This document shows, one piece after another, positions 1 through 10,642 of a DNA stretch of 64,000 nucleotides (position 1 is its first letter; the number at the start of each line of letters is the position of its first letter). The notes beneath the pieces are model-generated. The model worked only from the letters and a program-made list of their open reading frames with translations, was not told the origin of the DNA and did no database searches. Source of the DNA: Doryteuthis pealeii (Eukaryota > Mollusca > Cephalopoda > Myopsida > Loliginidae). Position numbers and translations under genes: made by a program. The stretch covers positions 68,422,107 to 68,486,106 of the forward strand of contig CM042157.1 in the NCBI GenBank assembly GCA_023376005.1. Direction: 5' to 3'.

Positions 1-1680
1 CTCTGTTCTGCCTCCATTGAAATGTGCTGTAATAGAATATTCCACACTCTCTCTCACCCATGTGGTCTGACTATAAACGTAGTGAGCACAGCATTATGCT
101 GGGCTGGCTTTTTAGGATTAGGAGCATATCTCACTACAGAGCAGATACTGTTGTGTTGTTATTTACTAAGTGTTGTAATGGAATATTCCACACTCTCTCT
201 CACCCATCTCTATTTAGCTCACCCTCTGTTCTGCCTCCATTGAAATGTGCTGTAATAGAATATTCCACCTCTCTCTCACCCATGTGGGTCTGACTATAAA
301 CGTAGTGAGCACAGCATTATGCTGGGCTGGCTTTTAGGATTAGGAGCATATCTCACTACAGAGCAGATACTGTTGTGTTGTTATTTACTAAGTGTTGTAA
401 TGGAATATTCCACACTCTCTCTCACCCATCTCTATTTAGCTCACCCTCTGTTCTGCCTCCATTGAAATGTGCTGTAATAGAATATTCCACACTCTCTCTC
501 ACCCATGTGGTCTGACTATAAACGTAGTGAGCACAGCATTATGCTGGGCTGGCTTTTAGGATTAGGAGCATATCTCACTACAGAGCAGATACTGTTGTGT
601 TGTTATTTACTAAGTGTTGTAATGGAATATTCCACACTCTCTCTCACCCATCTCTATTTAGCTCACCCTCTGTTCTGCCTCCATTGAAATGTGCTGTAAT
701 AGAATATTCCACACTCTCTCTCACCATGTGGTCTGACTATAAACGTAGTGAGCACAGCATTATGCTGGGCTGGCTTTTAGGATTAGGAGCATATCTCACT
801 ACAGAGCAGATACTGTTGTGTTGTTATTTACTAAGTGTTGTAATGGAATATTCCACACTCTCTCTCACCCATCTCTATTTAGCTCACCCCCTGTTCTGCT
901 CCATTGAAATGTGCTGTAATAGAATATTCCACACTCTCTCTCACGCATGTGGTCTGACTATATACGTAGTGAGCACAGCATTATGCTGGGCTGGCTTTTA
1001 GGATTAGGAGCATATCTCACTACAGAGCAGATACTGTTGTGTTGTTATTTAATAAGTGTTGTAATGGAATATTCCACACTCTCTTCACCCATCTCTATTT
1101 AGCTCACCCTCTGTTCTGCCTCCATTGAAATGTGCTGTAATAGAATATTCCACACTCTCTCTCACCCATGTGGTCTGACTATAAACGTAGTGAGCACAGC
1201 ATTATGCTGGGCTGGCTTTAGGATTAGGAGCATATCTCACTACAGAGCAGATACTGTTGTGTTGTTATTTAATAAGTGTTGTAATGGAATATTCCACACT
1301 CTCTCTCACCCATCTCTATTTAGCTCACCCTCTGTTCTGCCTCCATTGAAATGTGCTGTAATAGAATATTCCACACTCTCTCTCACCATGTGGTCTGATT
1401 ATATATGTAGTGAGCACAGCATTATGCTGGGCTGGCTTTAGGATTAGGAGCATATCTCACTACAGAGCAGATACTGTTGTTGTTATTTAATAAGTGTTGT
1501 AATGGAATATTCCACACTCTCTCTCACCCATCTCTATTTAGCTCACCCCTGTTCTGCCTCCATTGAATGTGCTGTAATAGAATATTCCACACTCTCTCTC
1601 ACGCATGTGGTCTGACTATATACGTAGTGAGCACAGCATTATGCTGGTCTGGCTTCGAGGATTAGGAGCATATCTCACTA
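1..1680. repeat. 222-bp satellite array, block A (about 7.5 copies)
   Basis: Head-to-tail units of about 221-223 bp, marked by a repeated TGTGGTCTGA segment near 61, 284, 506, 728, 950, 1169, 1389 and 1606. Units differ by single bases and 1-2 bp indels. Each unit has two similar sub-blocks (both with AATATTCCACACTCTCTCTC), so an older half-unit duplication is likely. The array is already running at base 1. It lies in the intron before DNAH6 exon 9. Short reading frames in it recur once per unit and carry no recognisable domain, so I do not treat them as genes. Confidence 0.95.
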
Positions 1681-2214
1681 TTCCTTGTCTGTCTTATTGT
1701 ATCTCTCTGCAATAAACCCCTTTATCTTAACTCTACGAATGTGTTGACTGATTCTGATTACAACCTTGTCTGATTGTATCCCTTTTAAGGACACAACACT
1801 AAGGTGGGCTTAGTCTGATACACTTGGGATTATCTTCTCTTGTTTTGTTACGGTTGATGTAGTCGAGGGATTATCTTTACTTGCTGCCAGGGTTTGCCGT
1901 TAGAGGGCATTGTGACCTAGATATAAAAAGGCAGTTCTGCGAAAGTGACACACACGCACTCTCTCTCTCTCTCTCTCTCTTTGTTTCTCTCTCTCTTTCT
2001 TCTGGAATCTCCAGATATGAACCAGACCAAGTTGTGCTTCTGTCCATTTGGACTTATGGGACTTTGCTAGCCCCCCCCCGCTTCAAACAATAAGTGGTTT
2101 CCATCTCTTTGTTGTTCAGACATTTCTACATGTTCTTCAAACACATTGTGACTCTTCTATAGCTTGGGGAAGGAACTTAGTTCTCTTCTTGAGGTTTGTT
2201 GAATTAAATGTTGT
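1681..2214 (+). mobile_element. LTR-like relic with TATA box and CT tract
   Basis: Unique sequence following the satellite. It holds an AATAAA near 1711, a TATA-like ATATAAAAAGG at about 1920, a (CT)n tract at 1959-1982 and a sequence shared with 11640-11820 (AAGTGGTTTCCA... then GAATTAAATGTT). A promoter-like box followed by a pyrimidine-rich leader, seen in several diverged copies, suggests a degraded solo LTR or a related element. No coding part, primer-binding site or clear TG...CA ends could be assigned. The equivalent copy in block B is at 50254-50804. Confidence 0.35.
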
Positions 2215-2455
2215 ATAGTATTAATTGACTTGCCTTTATTTTCCTACCGAATATTTTATGTTGGGTTACTCTCCTTTAATTAACCTAATGTATTATGTGA
2301 ATGGTAATTAACACCCACTCTAATTCATATTGTCATATGTTACATAGTATTAATTGACTTGTCTTTATTTTCCCACTGAATATTCTGTGTTGTGTTACTC
2401 TTTTTTAAGTAACCTAATGTATTATGAGAACTGGAGTTAACACCTCCCTAATTCT
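2215..2455. repeat. About 130-bp tandem repeat, two copies
   Basis: Two diverged units, each beginning TAGTATTAATTGACTTG and ending near CCTAATGTATTATG plus a TAACACC stretch. Block B has three units at 50805-51165, so copy number differs between the blocks. A diverged single unit also occurs near 11775. Confidence 0.8.
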
Positions 2456-2460
2456 TATAC

Positions 2461-2520
2461 ACAGTACCTGCTGTTACTGCATGGTCACCCATCTAAGTGC
2501 TGAGTAGGCTTGCTGTTACC
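2461..2520 (-). repeat. 5S rRNA-derived SINE fragment
   Basis: The + strand reads GGTCACCCATCTAAGTGCTG, the complement of a 5S rRNA internal segment (GGTCACCCATCCAAGTACT type). Only about 60 bp remain, without the 5' half of 5S. Better copies of the same family lie at 37564-37670 and 37905-38012. Confidence 0.6.
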
Positions 2521-3171
2521 AGGGCTGTGGAGTTGGTGTCAGAAGCAATTAAGGGGTCACTGACGTTGGAGTCAGAATTGGTAAAATTATACTGGCTCTG
2601 ACTCCGACTTCAGTTTCTTTTTAAAGAAATTCATCTCAACTCTTTTTTACAGTCATCTCATTTTTGTAGTTATTTTGTATTTGCAAAACTATACATGATA
2701 GAGGGGGTGAGCACATGGAAGTGATAATGCTAATCTCTTTCAATTGAACATAACGAAAAGATGAAAAGAAAGAAAAAAAGAGTGAGAGAGAGTTAAATCG
2801 AGATCATTATACTTTTTACATATTTAACATATTAAATGTTTTGATTATTAAATTATCATAATGTGGTATATCCACAGGTCCTGCTAGTTTATTTATTAAT
2901 ATAGATATAAAATAATTTTTCAAATTTTATAATCTTTTCTTTTTTGTTCAGGATGCCCTTTTGATTTTTTTAATTGAATAATCTTTTTCTAATAAGTAAT
3001 TAAGAGTTACCTCCTCAATTTTATCATTATCTCCCATTTGGTGAACTCTTTGGTGTTTCTAAGAGTATATAAGCCCTCAGTAAACTGTAATATTATTTTA
3101 AGTAGAATAAAGCTTTCTTAAGCCTATCTGTGTTTTCGTTTACCATTATACTTTTCTTTTTTTCTTTTCAG
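2521..3171. other. Intron sequence before exon 9, with a dispersed element end
   Basis: Holds the inverted end of a dispersed family (GTGGTATATCCACAGG at about 2865, seen inverted near 20862 and 28770). Next comes a short promoter/poly(A)-like stretch (TATATAAG near 3066 and AATAAAGC near 3106) just before the exon 9 polypyrimidine tract. That stretch could be an old LTR remnant abutting the splice acceptor. No coding exon is visible here. Confidence 0.4.
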
Positions 3172-3292
3172 GATTCCCTTTTGTCTGCTTTTAATGCAGC
3201 TAACCAATATGCAAATACATTCACACCATTCCAGGAATTCTACCAAGTTAATGAAAAAATGGACTTGGAACATCTCAAAAAAGAAACAACGT
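3172..3292 (+). CDS. DNAH6: DNAH6 exon 9 (block A copy)
   Basis: 121 bp between a TTTTCAG acceptor and a GTAAGT donor; it starts in phase 0 and leaves one base (T) for the next exon. It encodes about 40 residues beginning DSLLSAF, with the FTPFQEFYQVNE stretch typical of the DNAH6 tail. The product is the heavy chain of a single-headed inner-arm dynein, the motor of motile cilia and flagella; this part lies in the tail that binds light chains. It is identical in sequence to the exon at 51860-51980. The upstream exons (1-8) are not found before it in this window. Confidence 0.9.
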
Positions 3293-3655
3293 GTAAGTAC
3301 AATTTTTGAATAGAATATTTTCATTATTTTTTTTACTAGTTTCATTCCATCTTATTATTGTTTCTTTTTCTAAATCAATTAATAATGGAGATTCGCTGTC
3401 TATCTCTCTGTAACCAAAATGATATCACTGCTTACATCACAATAACAAAAATCATTAATACATAGAATAAAGAACAATATTAAATATGTTGCTTTTTAAG
3501 CAAGTAAGTAATTTAAAAAAAAATCTTTTTTTGAATATTCAATATTAATATTAATAAAATAAAATTTTTTTTTCCTTATAATTCAACATTTGAATCATTT
3601 CCATTGTAATAATGACAATGTAAATAAATAAACTATGAAATTGATTAAAAAAAGT

Positions 3656-4291
3656 GGGTTATTTCCTAGTTGAGCAACATAATATTACAGGGTGACCCAG
3701 AAAAAAACAGAAACCCACAAATTTTGTAATAAAACTGTTAATTTTAATTTTAATTTTTTAAAAAGTTTAATCGGGGTTAGGGTTTAGAGTTGGGTTCGGG
3801 TTTAGGGTTAGGGTTGGGGTTTATAGTTGGGTTTTGGTTTTTTGGGTCACCCTATATTTCCTTTTTTTATTCTGTTTTATTTTGAAAGTTACGTTTGTAG
3901 ATTAATAATTGTAAACACAAACAATTGGAAAAATTAGGGTAATTTCCTAGTTGACTTACATGGTCAAAGGGGAACCACTCTTGGCTGGTAAATTATTTAT
4001 TTATTTTCCCATTAAACTAACCCTAACCCTAAACTCTAACTCCGTTTAAACTAAAAAAAAAAATAAATAAAAATTAACAGTTTTATTACAAAATTTGTGG
4101 GTTCTGTTTTTTCTGGGACACCATGTAATATCATGTTACTCAACTGGGGGGGTTAGGGTTAGGGTTGGGGTTTAGGGTTAGGGTTGGGGTTTAGGGTTAC
4201 TTTAATGGGAAAATAAATAAATAATTTGGGTTCTGTTTTTTTGGGGGTAAACCTGTAATATCAGGTTACTAAACTAGGAAATAACCTGTCT
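3656..4291. mobile_element. Nested foldback elements with internal telomere-like repeats
   Basis: The outer element runs from a GGTTATTTCCTAG end to its inverted counterpart CTAGGAAATAACC at 4279-4291. Inside it, 3690-3852 is a second foldback bounded by GGGTGACCCA and TGGGTCACCC. Each has (TTAGGG)n or (CCCTAA)n-like degenerate arrays near its centre (3772-3830, 4017-4035, 4148-4200). There is no open reading frame, so they would be non-autonomous. The copy in block B is at 52372-52975. Confidence 0.7.
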
Positions 4292-4449
4292 AGGATTCTC
4301 AACTGTATGCAGGGAGTGAAGCCAGTCCGTGCTTACATTAATATGTCTCGGCTTAATTGACTATTAGATAACTAAACCTTCCGTTGCTACCATTTTCGTA
4401 AGTGGAAGGAGTTGGGTTACGGAACATCAATCACCTGAATGCTCAGATT

Positions 4450-5155
4450 TGAATTTCAACAATCCCGAAATTCAAAATCTGTTCTACACTAACCATCTAA
4501 AAAATGATGGTACTTATCAATATACAACATATGTAAAAGAATTTCAACAATCCCGAAATTCAAAATCTGTTCTACACTAACCATCTAAAAAAATGATGGT
4601 ACTTATCAATATACAACATATGTAAAAGAATTTCAACAATCCCGAAATTCAAAATCTGTTCTACACTAACCATCTAAAAAATGATGGTACTTATCAATAT
4701 ACAACATATGTAAAAGAATTTCAACAATCCCGAAATTCAAAATCTGTTCTACACTAACCATCTAAAAAATGATGGTACTTATCAATATACAACATATGTA
4801 AAAGAATTTCAACAATCCCGAAATTCAAAATCTGTTCTACACTAACCATCTAAAAAATGATGGTACTTATCAATATACAACATATGTAAAAGAATTTCAA
4901 CAATCCCGAAATTCAAAATCTGTTCTACACTAACCATCTAAAAAATGATGGTACTTATCAATATACAACATATGTAAAAGAATTTCAACAATCCGAAATT
5001 CAAAATCTGTTCTACACTAACCATCTAAAAAAATGATGGTACTTATCAATATACAACATATGTAAAAGAATTTCAACAATCCCGAAATTCAAAATCTGTT
5101 CTACACTAACCATCTAAAAAATGATGGTACTTATCAATATACAACATATGTAAAA
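4450..5155. repeat. 88-bp tandem repeat, eight copies
   Basis: Eight nearly identical units start with GAATTTCAACAATCCCG at about 4450, 4538, 4627, 4715, 4803, 4891, 4979 and 5068. One unit lacks a C and two carry an extra A. The same locus in block B (53137-53310) has only two units, so this intronic minisatellite differs by six copies between the blocks. Confidence 0.95.
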
Positions 5156-5228
5156 AGATTCAAATGATTGTTTCAATAAAAGTGTTTGCTGGTTCTAATG
5201 TTTTTTGTTTTCTTTTTGACTTTTTCAG

Positions 5229-5383
5229 TGGATGTGAGATTTTTTTCAAGATCGTTGGAACGTTACCACAAACAACATAAAATGTCTCTTGAAATTCAAG
5301 AACAATGTCATCTTGGATTGCTTCTGATTGATTCAGTTAAAATGAAAGGATTACTAATTCCATCACCAATTAGGTGCTTAAAT
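5229..5383 (+). CDS. DNAH6: DNAH6 exon 10 (block A copy)
   Basis: 155 bp from a TTTTTCAG acceptor to a GTGAGT donor. With the leftover T of exon 9 it gives 52 codons and ends in phase 0. The product includes FFSRSLERYHKQHK and LLLIDSVKMKGLLIPSPIRC, segments that match the DNAH6 tail in order. One synonymous difference from block B (TCA against TCG, Ser). Confidence 0.9.
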
Positions 5384-5606
5384 GTGAGTAAAAAAGAACC
5401 AGATTATTAATTATGACCTTTTTTTTTACCGTATCTTCTAATTCGGTTTGGTGGATAAGCAACACCAGATAATCAGGATTTACGTTTTTGCATTTCATTT
5501 TTGTCTATCCAGATCACTGAAACAATCTCTTTGTGTAATAGTTTCTAAAATAATTATTTTTGTTCTGAACCCCAATTTTTTTCAGCCCAACCCTTTATCT
5601 ATATTG

Positions 5607-6184
5607 TGGAGTGATAAGAACCCCCACCTCACTGATATAATGGACTAGTCTGAAAAGACTATAAATAGTGTATATATTTTGAACTAAATAAAATACTTAA
5701 AGTTGAGATCTAATATTAATATTGTCTCCTACATTTATTTATTACTCACTGTGTAACAGATTGACGACGAGGATGAGATCCAATCTGTTATATCGTAGTC
5801 CAACAGTAAATTCGGGGTGGCCTACTGTCGGTATCAGCCAGACAGCGAGGGAGTCTATCCCCTTTTCACTTGAGCTAGACCAAGGAGATTATTTTAGCAT
5901 CTGAGGCGGCGTGCCCCACCTACAATCAGCTTCTCACTGTATCATACAGATCTCTGTGTTACTCATACGCTGAGTTGGCGAGGGCTGGTATCGAATCAGG
6001 AACCTTGTGATTCCTAGCCGGACGCTCTACTGACTGAGCAGTCCAACAGTAAATAATGAATAAATGCAGGAGACAATATTAGAAGTCAACTATAAGTATT
6101 TTATTTGGTTTAAAATATATACATTACTTATTGTCTTTTCAGACTAGTCCATTGTATCAGTGACGGGGTGTTCTTATCACTCCA
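5607..6184. mobile_element. Foldback MITE carrying a nested SINE
   Basis: Inverted termini TGGAGTGATAAGAAC at 5607 and its complement GTTCTTATCACTCCA near 6170-6184, with arms extending over AGTCTGAAAAGAC and AATATTGTCTCC. A SINE sits in the centre (5812-6039), so the MITE is older than the SINE. Both blocks carry the composite, so it predates their divergence. Confidence 0.75.
5812..6039 (-). mobile_element. tRNA-derived SINE with 15-bp target-site duplication
   Basis: Read on the minus strand it begins TGCTCAGTCAGTAGAGCG, a tRNA-like 5' half with an A box, followed by a B-box-like GATTCGATACC. The + strand flanks show a perfect 15-bp direct repeat, AGTCCAACAGTAAAT, at 5797-5811 and 6040-6054. 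This is the signature of retroposition. It is a retroposon and not a functional tRNA gene: the acceptor stem does not close. Related copies lie at 15299-15538 and 53972-54199. Confidence 0.85.
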
Positions 6185-6538
6185 AAACAATCTACCAGAG
6201 TGTCCCAAACCGCCCAATAATCTAGATGTTGGACTGCCCCAAAACACCAAAGATCATCAGCTCTTAGAAAATGGTTTAGAGTTAAATAAAAAGAGAAATG
6301 AATTAAATGAATACATTTCTATTCTGTAGTAAAGGATCAGTAATAAGAAACTAGCATGTCAACCATTTGAGACATGGCTATTGTGGACATGGCAGTGGTA
6401 GATAAAGGGTTAATGACATTCTTTGAATTTGTTTCATAGAGAACATTTTATGTGAAAATACTAGAAAGTGATTTATCCCGGGCATTACCTTGTAATCCTG
6501 CTGGTCAATGGTATAATAATTTATTTTCATATTTGCAG

Positions 6539-6691
6539 GCAATTAATGAACTTTTGCCAGTTCTGGCCATGAGGGAAGTCGATCGTTTGATAGCAGAATT
6601 ACAAGATGGACAATTCCAGTTGGAATTTGAACCAACAAGTACAGAAGAATATGTCAAGAGTCTCACATTCCTTGACAAGATTCAAGATCGT
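6539..6691 (+). CDS. DNAH6: DNAH6 exon 11 (block A copy)
   Basis: 153 bp, 51 codons in phase 0, from a TATTTGCAG acceptor to a GTAAGT donor. The product reads AINELLPVLAMREVDRLIAE, then EFEPTSTEEY and SLTFLDKIQDR, matching the DNAH6 region after IPSP.RC. An in-frame upstream acceptor (ATAG at 6436-6439) would add 33 residues. I reject it because family members have no such insertion, and the only change between blocks in that stretch (CCT against CTT) would alter the protein. Identical to block B. Confidence 0.88.
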
Positions 6692-9124
6692 GTAAGTATT
6701 TTTGTCTGTTCATTGTATACGAGTGTAAAAACAAGAAAGCAATGAGATTTTAACTTTTTGATCTGTAAGCTAGATGTTTTGTGTTCATCATTATTTTACT
6801 ACACACTGTAAACCCAATGAAAACAGTTTTTTTCTTCTGGAGTCTGTTCAATTAACAACAGTTTCGTTCAGCAAACTGCCTTCACAGCAACCGCGTTCCT
6901 CACTTTGTTCTTATTTTCCTAAAACACAGTAGTCGCCGAATTTTGCCTCTCTCGCAGTCACTTGCATTGTTGCTGTCTCTCTCAGTGTCAGCAACCGTCC
7001 GTTTTTATTACGGCTCGGTTACCCTTTATGCAAATTCCGTCTCATCCCATCCGGGTCTCTCGTGCACGGCACAAGCGATTCTTTGCCGCTTACGTTACGT
7101 AACTTACTTACGACCATGCCCATTACACCCAATATTTCAAGCTGAGTGTTATTTTATTTTATTTTAGATAGAAAAAAATTTAAACTTATGATTTTGTAAA
7201 AATATCAACAATCTAACTTTAGAAACCGTTTAAAAAAAAATCTTTAAAGTTTTATCCAATGAAGTAATTATGTTACGATTTGAGTTGTTATTTTGTCAGC
7301 GGCTACCCGGCGTCGCCTGGGTAGAGGGGGATTTTTAAAAGTTAGTCTCGCAGATCCATTATTACTGAATCTTGAGTTGAATCCTCGTGGGATGCACCAT
7401 TTAAATTCCTATGTAAAAAAAAAAAAAAATAGACCTTGCATTGATCCAGCTACTCTGAAAATAAATGTTAATGTCTACTATCCAAAATGTTAAATGAAAT
7501 AAAAAGAATTCCATGCTGTTATCATTTAGATTTTCTTTTTTAATTATCTTCACAAATATAAATCAAATCTCTATTATATTTCTTCAAACACCAAGCCCTG
7601 GTGATATTCAATGTGCATATATATATACTTTGTTGTTAATTGTTTTATTTTCAAAGTTTCCTCCGGACATACATATAACCGCCCTGTCGGTGGGGCGTTA
7701 GAATGCACCGACTGCATCTCTGCAGAGGGGTAAGACTCCCCCAATGGGGCCACATGTTGGCCGTGGGTGGCGACCCGTGATGCTTAAGGATAGAGCCCAG
7801 GTGGATGAGCAATTCATGACATGCAATACTCCACTTTGGCTCTATCTTGGGCTAGACGGACGGTCGGAGAGGCCCCCTCCGATCAATCGGCTGGTCACGT
7901 CAAGCCCTAGCACCTATATGATTTTCCCAACCCTAACAAACAAACATACATATAAACACAACTGACCTTTATATATGTATAGATAGAAAAAAAATTAAAC
8001 TTGTGATTTTGTAGCAATATCTACCATCTAAATTCAGAAACCGTTTTTTAAAAAAATTCTTTAAAGTTTTATCCAATGAAGTAATTATGTTACGATTTGA
8101 GTTGTTATTTTGTCAGTACTTCTTGCAGTAGAAACATGTGTTGGGTCAGTAAAATGGCAATTCCTGTGTATAGAGTGAGTGAGGGAGAGGCTCTCTGTGA
8201 TTTGATATACCAATCACGTGATGAGCCCAGAAGTTTAGGCGCAAAATACATAATCCTCACAGACAAATTCTGTGAGCAGTTCCAAGACGCAGCGACATTA
8301 AAAATCTCTCCGAGAGTCGACTCTAAGATACCAGATATCTTCTTCAGCACACCGGTAAGTCCCTTAAACTCAACTTTATACACAGGAATGACTTTATATT
8401 GTTACTCATTGTTTCATGTGCTGGTTAATAAATTGTTAGAATTAAACGAAGTATTAATTCATTTATCTATTGCTGTTAGCCTTAGAATTAAATGCAATTA
8501 TAACACAATATTCTTATTACATTTATAAGAAATGTTTAGCAGTAAGATTGTGATACCTGCTACTCGCATGGATCCCCAAATCGGTTAAAAGGGGCTCTTT
8601 AGCCTTGTTAGGCAACCGATCAGTCAAGGAAAAGTCCGACACAAAACCTCTGCTGCCTTTCAACGAACGGCTAGGGGAGCAAACCCCGAAAACAAATCAG
8701 GAGCCGGAGTCCCTAAAGTGGTGTGATGCTGAAATCCAGTGCTACCCATCAACTCTTGCGACACAACTGTTGCCAAACCGCATTGTTACCTTACCTTTCC
8801 TTTGGATCACAGCAGCAGTGTGGAGAAGGGGGATTTGCTGCATGGGCAACAGCTTATCCTCCATGTGAACCTGCTCAGGCTATGCAGTTAAAAAAAAAGT
8901 ATCATTGCTCCATCGTCTCTCGAAGACGGAAGGCTGCCAACCAAGAAATGTTTAAAGACCTACATGCGATTATGTATTAGGTCAATGCTTTTCAACCTTT
9001 TTTTTTTTTTTTTACCTATTGACCCCCTTTTATGGTCTCCGGGGGTCCGTAAGGACCCTGGTTGAGAACCGCTGCATTAGGCAATGTTTCTAGCAAATTA
9101 TGATTGACTTTTTGTTTTTTTCAG
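6692..9124. other. Intron 11 (block A): dispersed retroelement fragments
   Basis: About 2.4 kb with no exon. It holds a GC-richer segment near 6890-7140; two copies of a roughly 100-bp motif (ATGAAGTAATTATGTTACG at about 7259 and 8077); and a GCGGCTACCCGGCGTCGCC element end at about 7301, shared with 9291 and 55742. A fragment near 7670-7960 resembles the 5' part of a LINE or SINE (CGGTCGGAGAGGCC, then GTCAAGCCCTAGCACC). A further dispersed fragment is at 8560-8960. No open frame here has a recognised domain. Confidence 0.6.
8983..9074. mobile_element. hAT-like MITE
   Basis: Imperfect terminal inverted repeats CAATGCTTTTCAACC and GGTTGAGAACCGCTG flank a T-rich centre with GACCCCC and GGGGGTC. 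The element sits between two ATTAGG-containing copies of the target (8 bp long at best), the usual hAT target-site length. It has no coding capacity. The same insertion is at 57412-57499, so it predates the split of the two blocks. Confidence 0.7.
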
Positions 9125-9226
9125 ATTGAACCTTTGGAAAATGAGTCAAATGTTGTCAGACATATTTATGAATTAATTGAATATTATGGAGTACCAACGC
9201 CACCAGAAGATATTGCTGTATTTCAA
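9125..9226 (+). CDS. DNAH6: DNAH6 exon 12 (block A copy)
   Basis: 102 bp, 34 codons in phase 0, between TTTTTTTCAG and GTAAGT. It encodes IEPLENESNVVRHIYELIEY and then VPTPPEDIAVF, a well-conserved dynein tail segment. It is identical to the copy at 57548-57649. Confidence 0.9.
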
Positions 9227-9284
9227 GTAAGTTATTCTTTATATTTCTTTGAATATATCTCATTCTCTCTTTTATATATATACT

Positions 9285-9640
9285 AGCAGCGGCTACCCGG
9301 CGTCGCCTGGGTAGAGGGGGACTTTTTAAAGTTAGTCTCGCAGATCCATTATTACTGAATCGTGAGTTGAATCCTTGTGGGATGCCCCATTTAAATCCCT
9401 ATTGATCCAGCTATTCTGAAAAGAAAATATTAAATGAAAAAAAAAATCCAAGCTGTAATCTTTTAAATTCTATTTTTTAATTATCTTCTCGAATATAGAT
9501 CAAATCTCTATCATTTTTGCTCAAAAAGCAAGCCCTGGTGATATTTAATGTGTATATATATTTACTTTGTCGTTAATCGTTTTATTTTCAAAGTTTCCTC
9601 TGAACATACACATACACACAACTGCCCTTTATATATGTAT
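9285..9640. mobile_element. Dispersed element fragment (GCGGCTACCCGG type)
   Basis: Begins CTAGCAGCGGCTACCCGG and ends near CTTTATATATGTATAGAT, the same ends as the copies at 7295-7980 and 55740-56420. It is probably a truncated non-LTR retroelement, but no reverse transcriptase is visible. It is absent at the same place in block B, so it is an insertion specific to block A or lost from B. Confidence 0.5.
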
Positions 9641-9648
9641 AGATGTAA

Positions 9649-9805
9649 AGTAGGTTCAGTAAAATGTTATAGACAGGTAACCTACTCAAGTTTCCTCATG
9701 CAGATCATCAGTGCTAACTCCAATGAATTAACTAACTTAATTCATTGCAGTTAGCCTCATGATCCGCATATTGAAATTTGAGTAGGTTTTCTGTCTATAA
9801 AATTT

Positions 9806-9811
<6 letters not shown>
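9649..9811. mobile_element. Foldback element with a degenerate hammerhead-like motif
   Basis: The left arm GTAGGTTCAGTAAAATG and the right arm TAAAATTTTACTA, with internal GTAGGTT...CTGTCTATA pieces, are inverted copies of each other. The minus strand of the left arm has CTGATGA, a short spacer, GAAA, and then a small stem-loop. The right arm has the same layout with a core change (CTCATGA). Directly followed by a (TA)n tract at 9812-9880. Absent from block B. Confidence 0.5.

Positions 9812-9880
<69 letters not shown>
9812..9880. repeat. (TA)n microsatellite
   Basis: About 68 bp of uninterrupted TA dinucleotides adjoining the foldback element on its left. Confidence 0.95.
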
Positions 9881-9883
<3 letters not shown>

Positions 9884-10642
9884 GATCTGTATTTAATCTA
9901 ATTTATTGATTAAATAGCAGTTTGTACAGAGTGTATTCAGTTACACTCTATCTTTTTTTCCTGGTGACTGGACACTAATCCCAGCTTTCGTGTGAAGGTG
10001 GGTATGATCTTGATTCTACAAAGGTGTTGTTGCTGTGCAGAGAACCTTCCAGGAGCAATGGTTGATAGGGATAGGTGGTGAGGAAGACTCATGAAGATCT
10101 GTGCTGCAAACACAACTTGATGATGATGATAATGATGTTTTGGATTTGATGGTAAACTTTATTTAATATTCAAAAAAGAGTTTTACCAATTCTGTGTTGC
10201 TAAATTTTTTATTAATTTATCTATTTTTAAACCCTTGAGACTTCAATCAGCAATGAAAGGGGCCAATGGATTTTTTTGGCAGACGATGACATTCAGAGAT
10301 TAAGAGGAGATGAAGAAGGTTTTGAAGGAGAAAAAGACAATTTTGAAACTGTAGGATCAGGGGAAAATGACACGACAGTAATATTTCTTGAAGTGGGAGT
10401 TATTTTGCAGGAGAAATGGGAATTTGTTTTCTCTCTCCGGAATGAATAGAAAACTACTTTAAAATTTACTGTTTACTTATTTTGTTGTGCCTTGTGGGTG
10501 TTATAAAGAACAGAGCCGACTGCCATAAACAAATTGAAGTCTTAAGATTTTCCTCTCCAAAGAATGAAGATAACATTTTTCTGAAAACACTCAGGAACTT
10601 ATGTTGTTGACTTTCAGGTTTTCCCCACGTGTTGGAATAAAT
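9881..10642. other. Intron 12 remainder
   Basis: Includes GAT-rich and GAA-rich stretches. At 10226-10257 there is a diverged copy of the exon 13 start (compare CTTCAATCAGCAATG at 10240 with 11300), preceded by a similar T-rich acceptor-like tract. This looks like a partial duplication of the exon 13 acceptor region that then decays. No reading frame continues it. Confidence 0.5.

Noticed and set aside
6440..6538. In-frame 33-codon extension at the 5' side of exon 11, with its own AG
   Set aside because: Family members have no insertion here, the nearer acceptor has the better pyrimidine tract, and the only difference between blocks in this stretch would change the protein, unlike all real exon differences.
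7744..7965. 73-residue open frame present in both blocks (also 56175-56396)
   Set aside because: Lies in a dispersed GC-rich repeat whose pieces recur in other introns. Conservation between A and B reflects their recent split.
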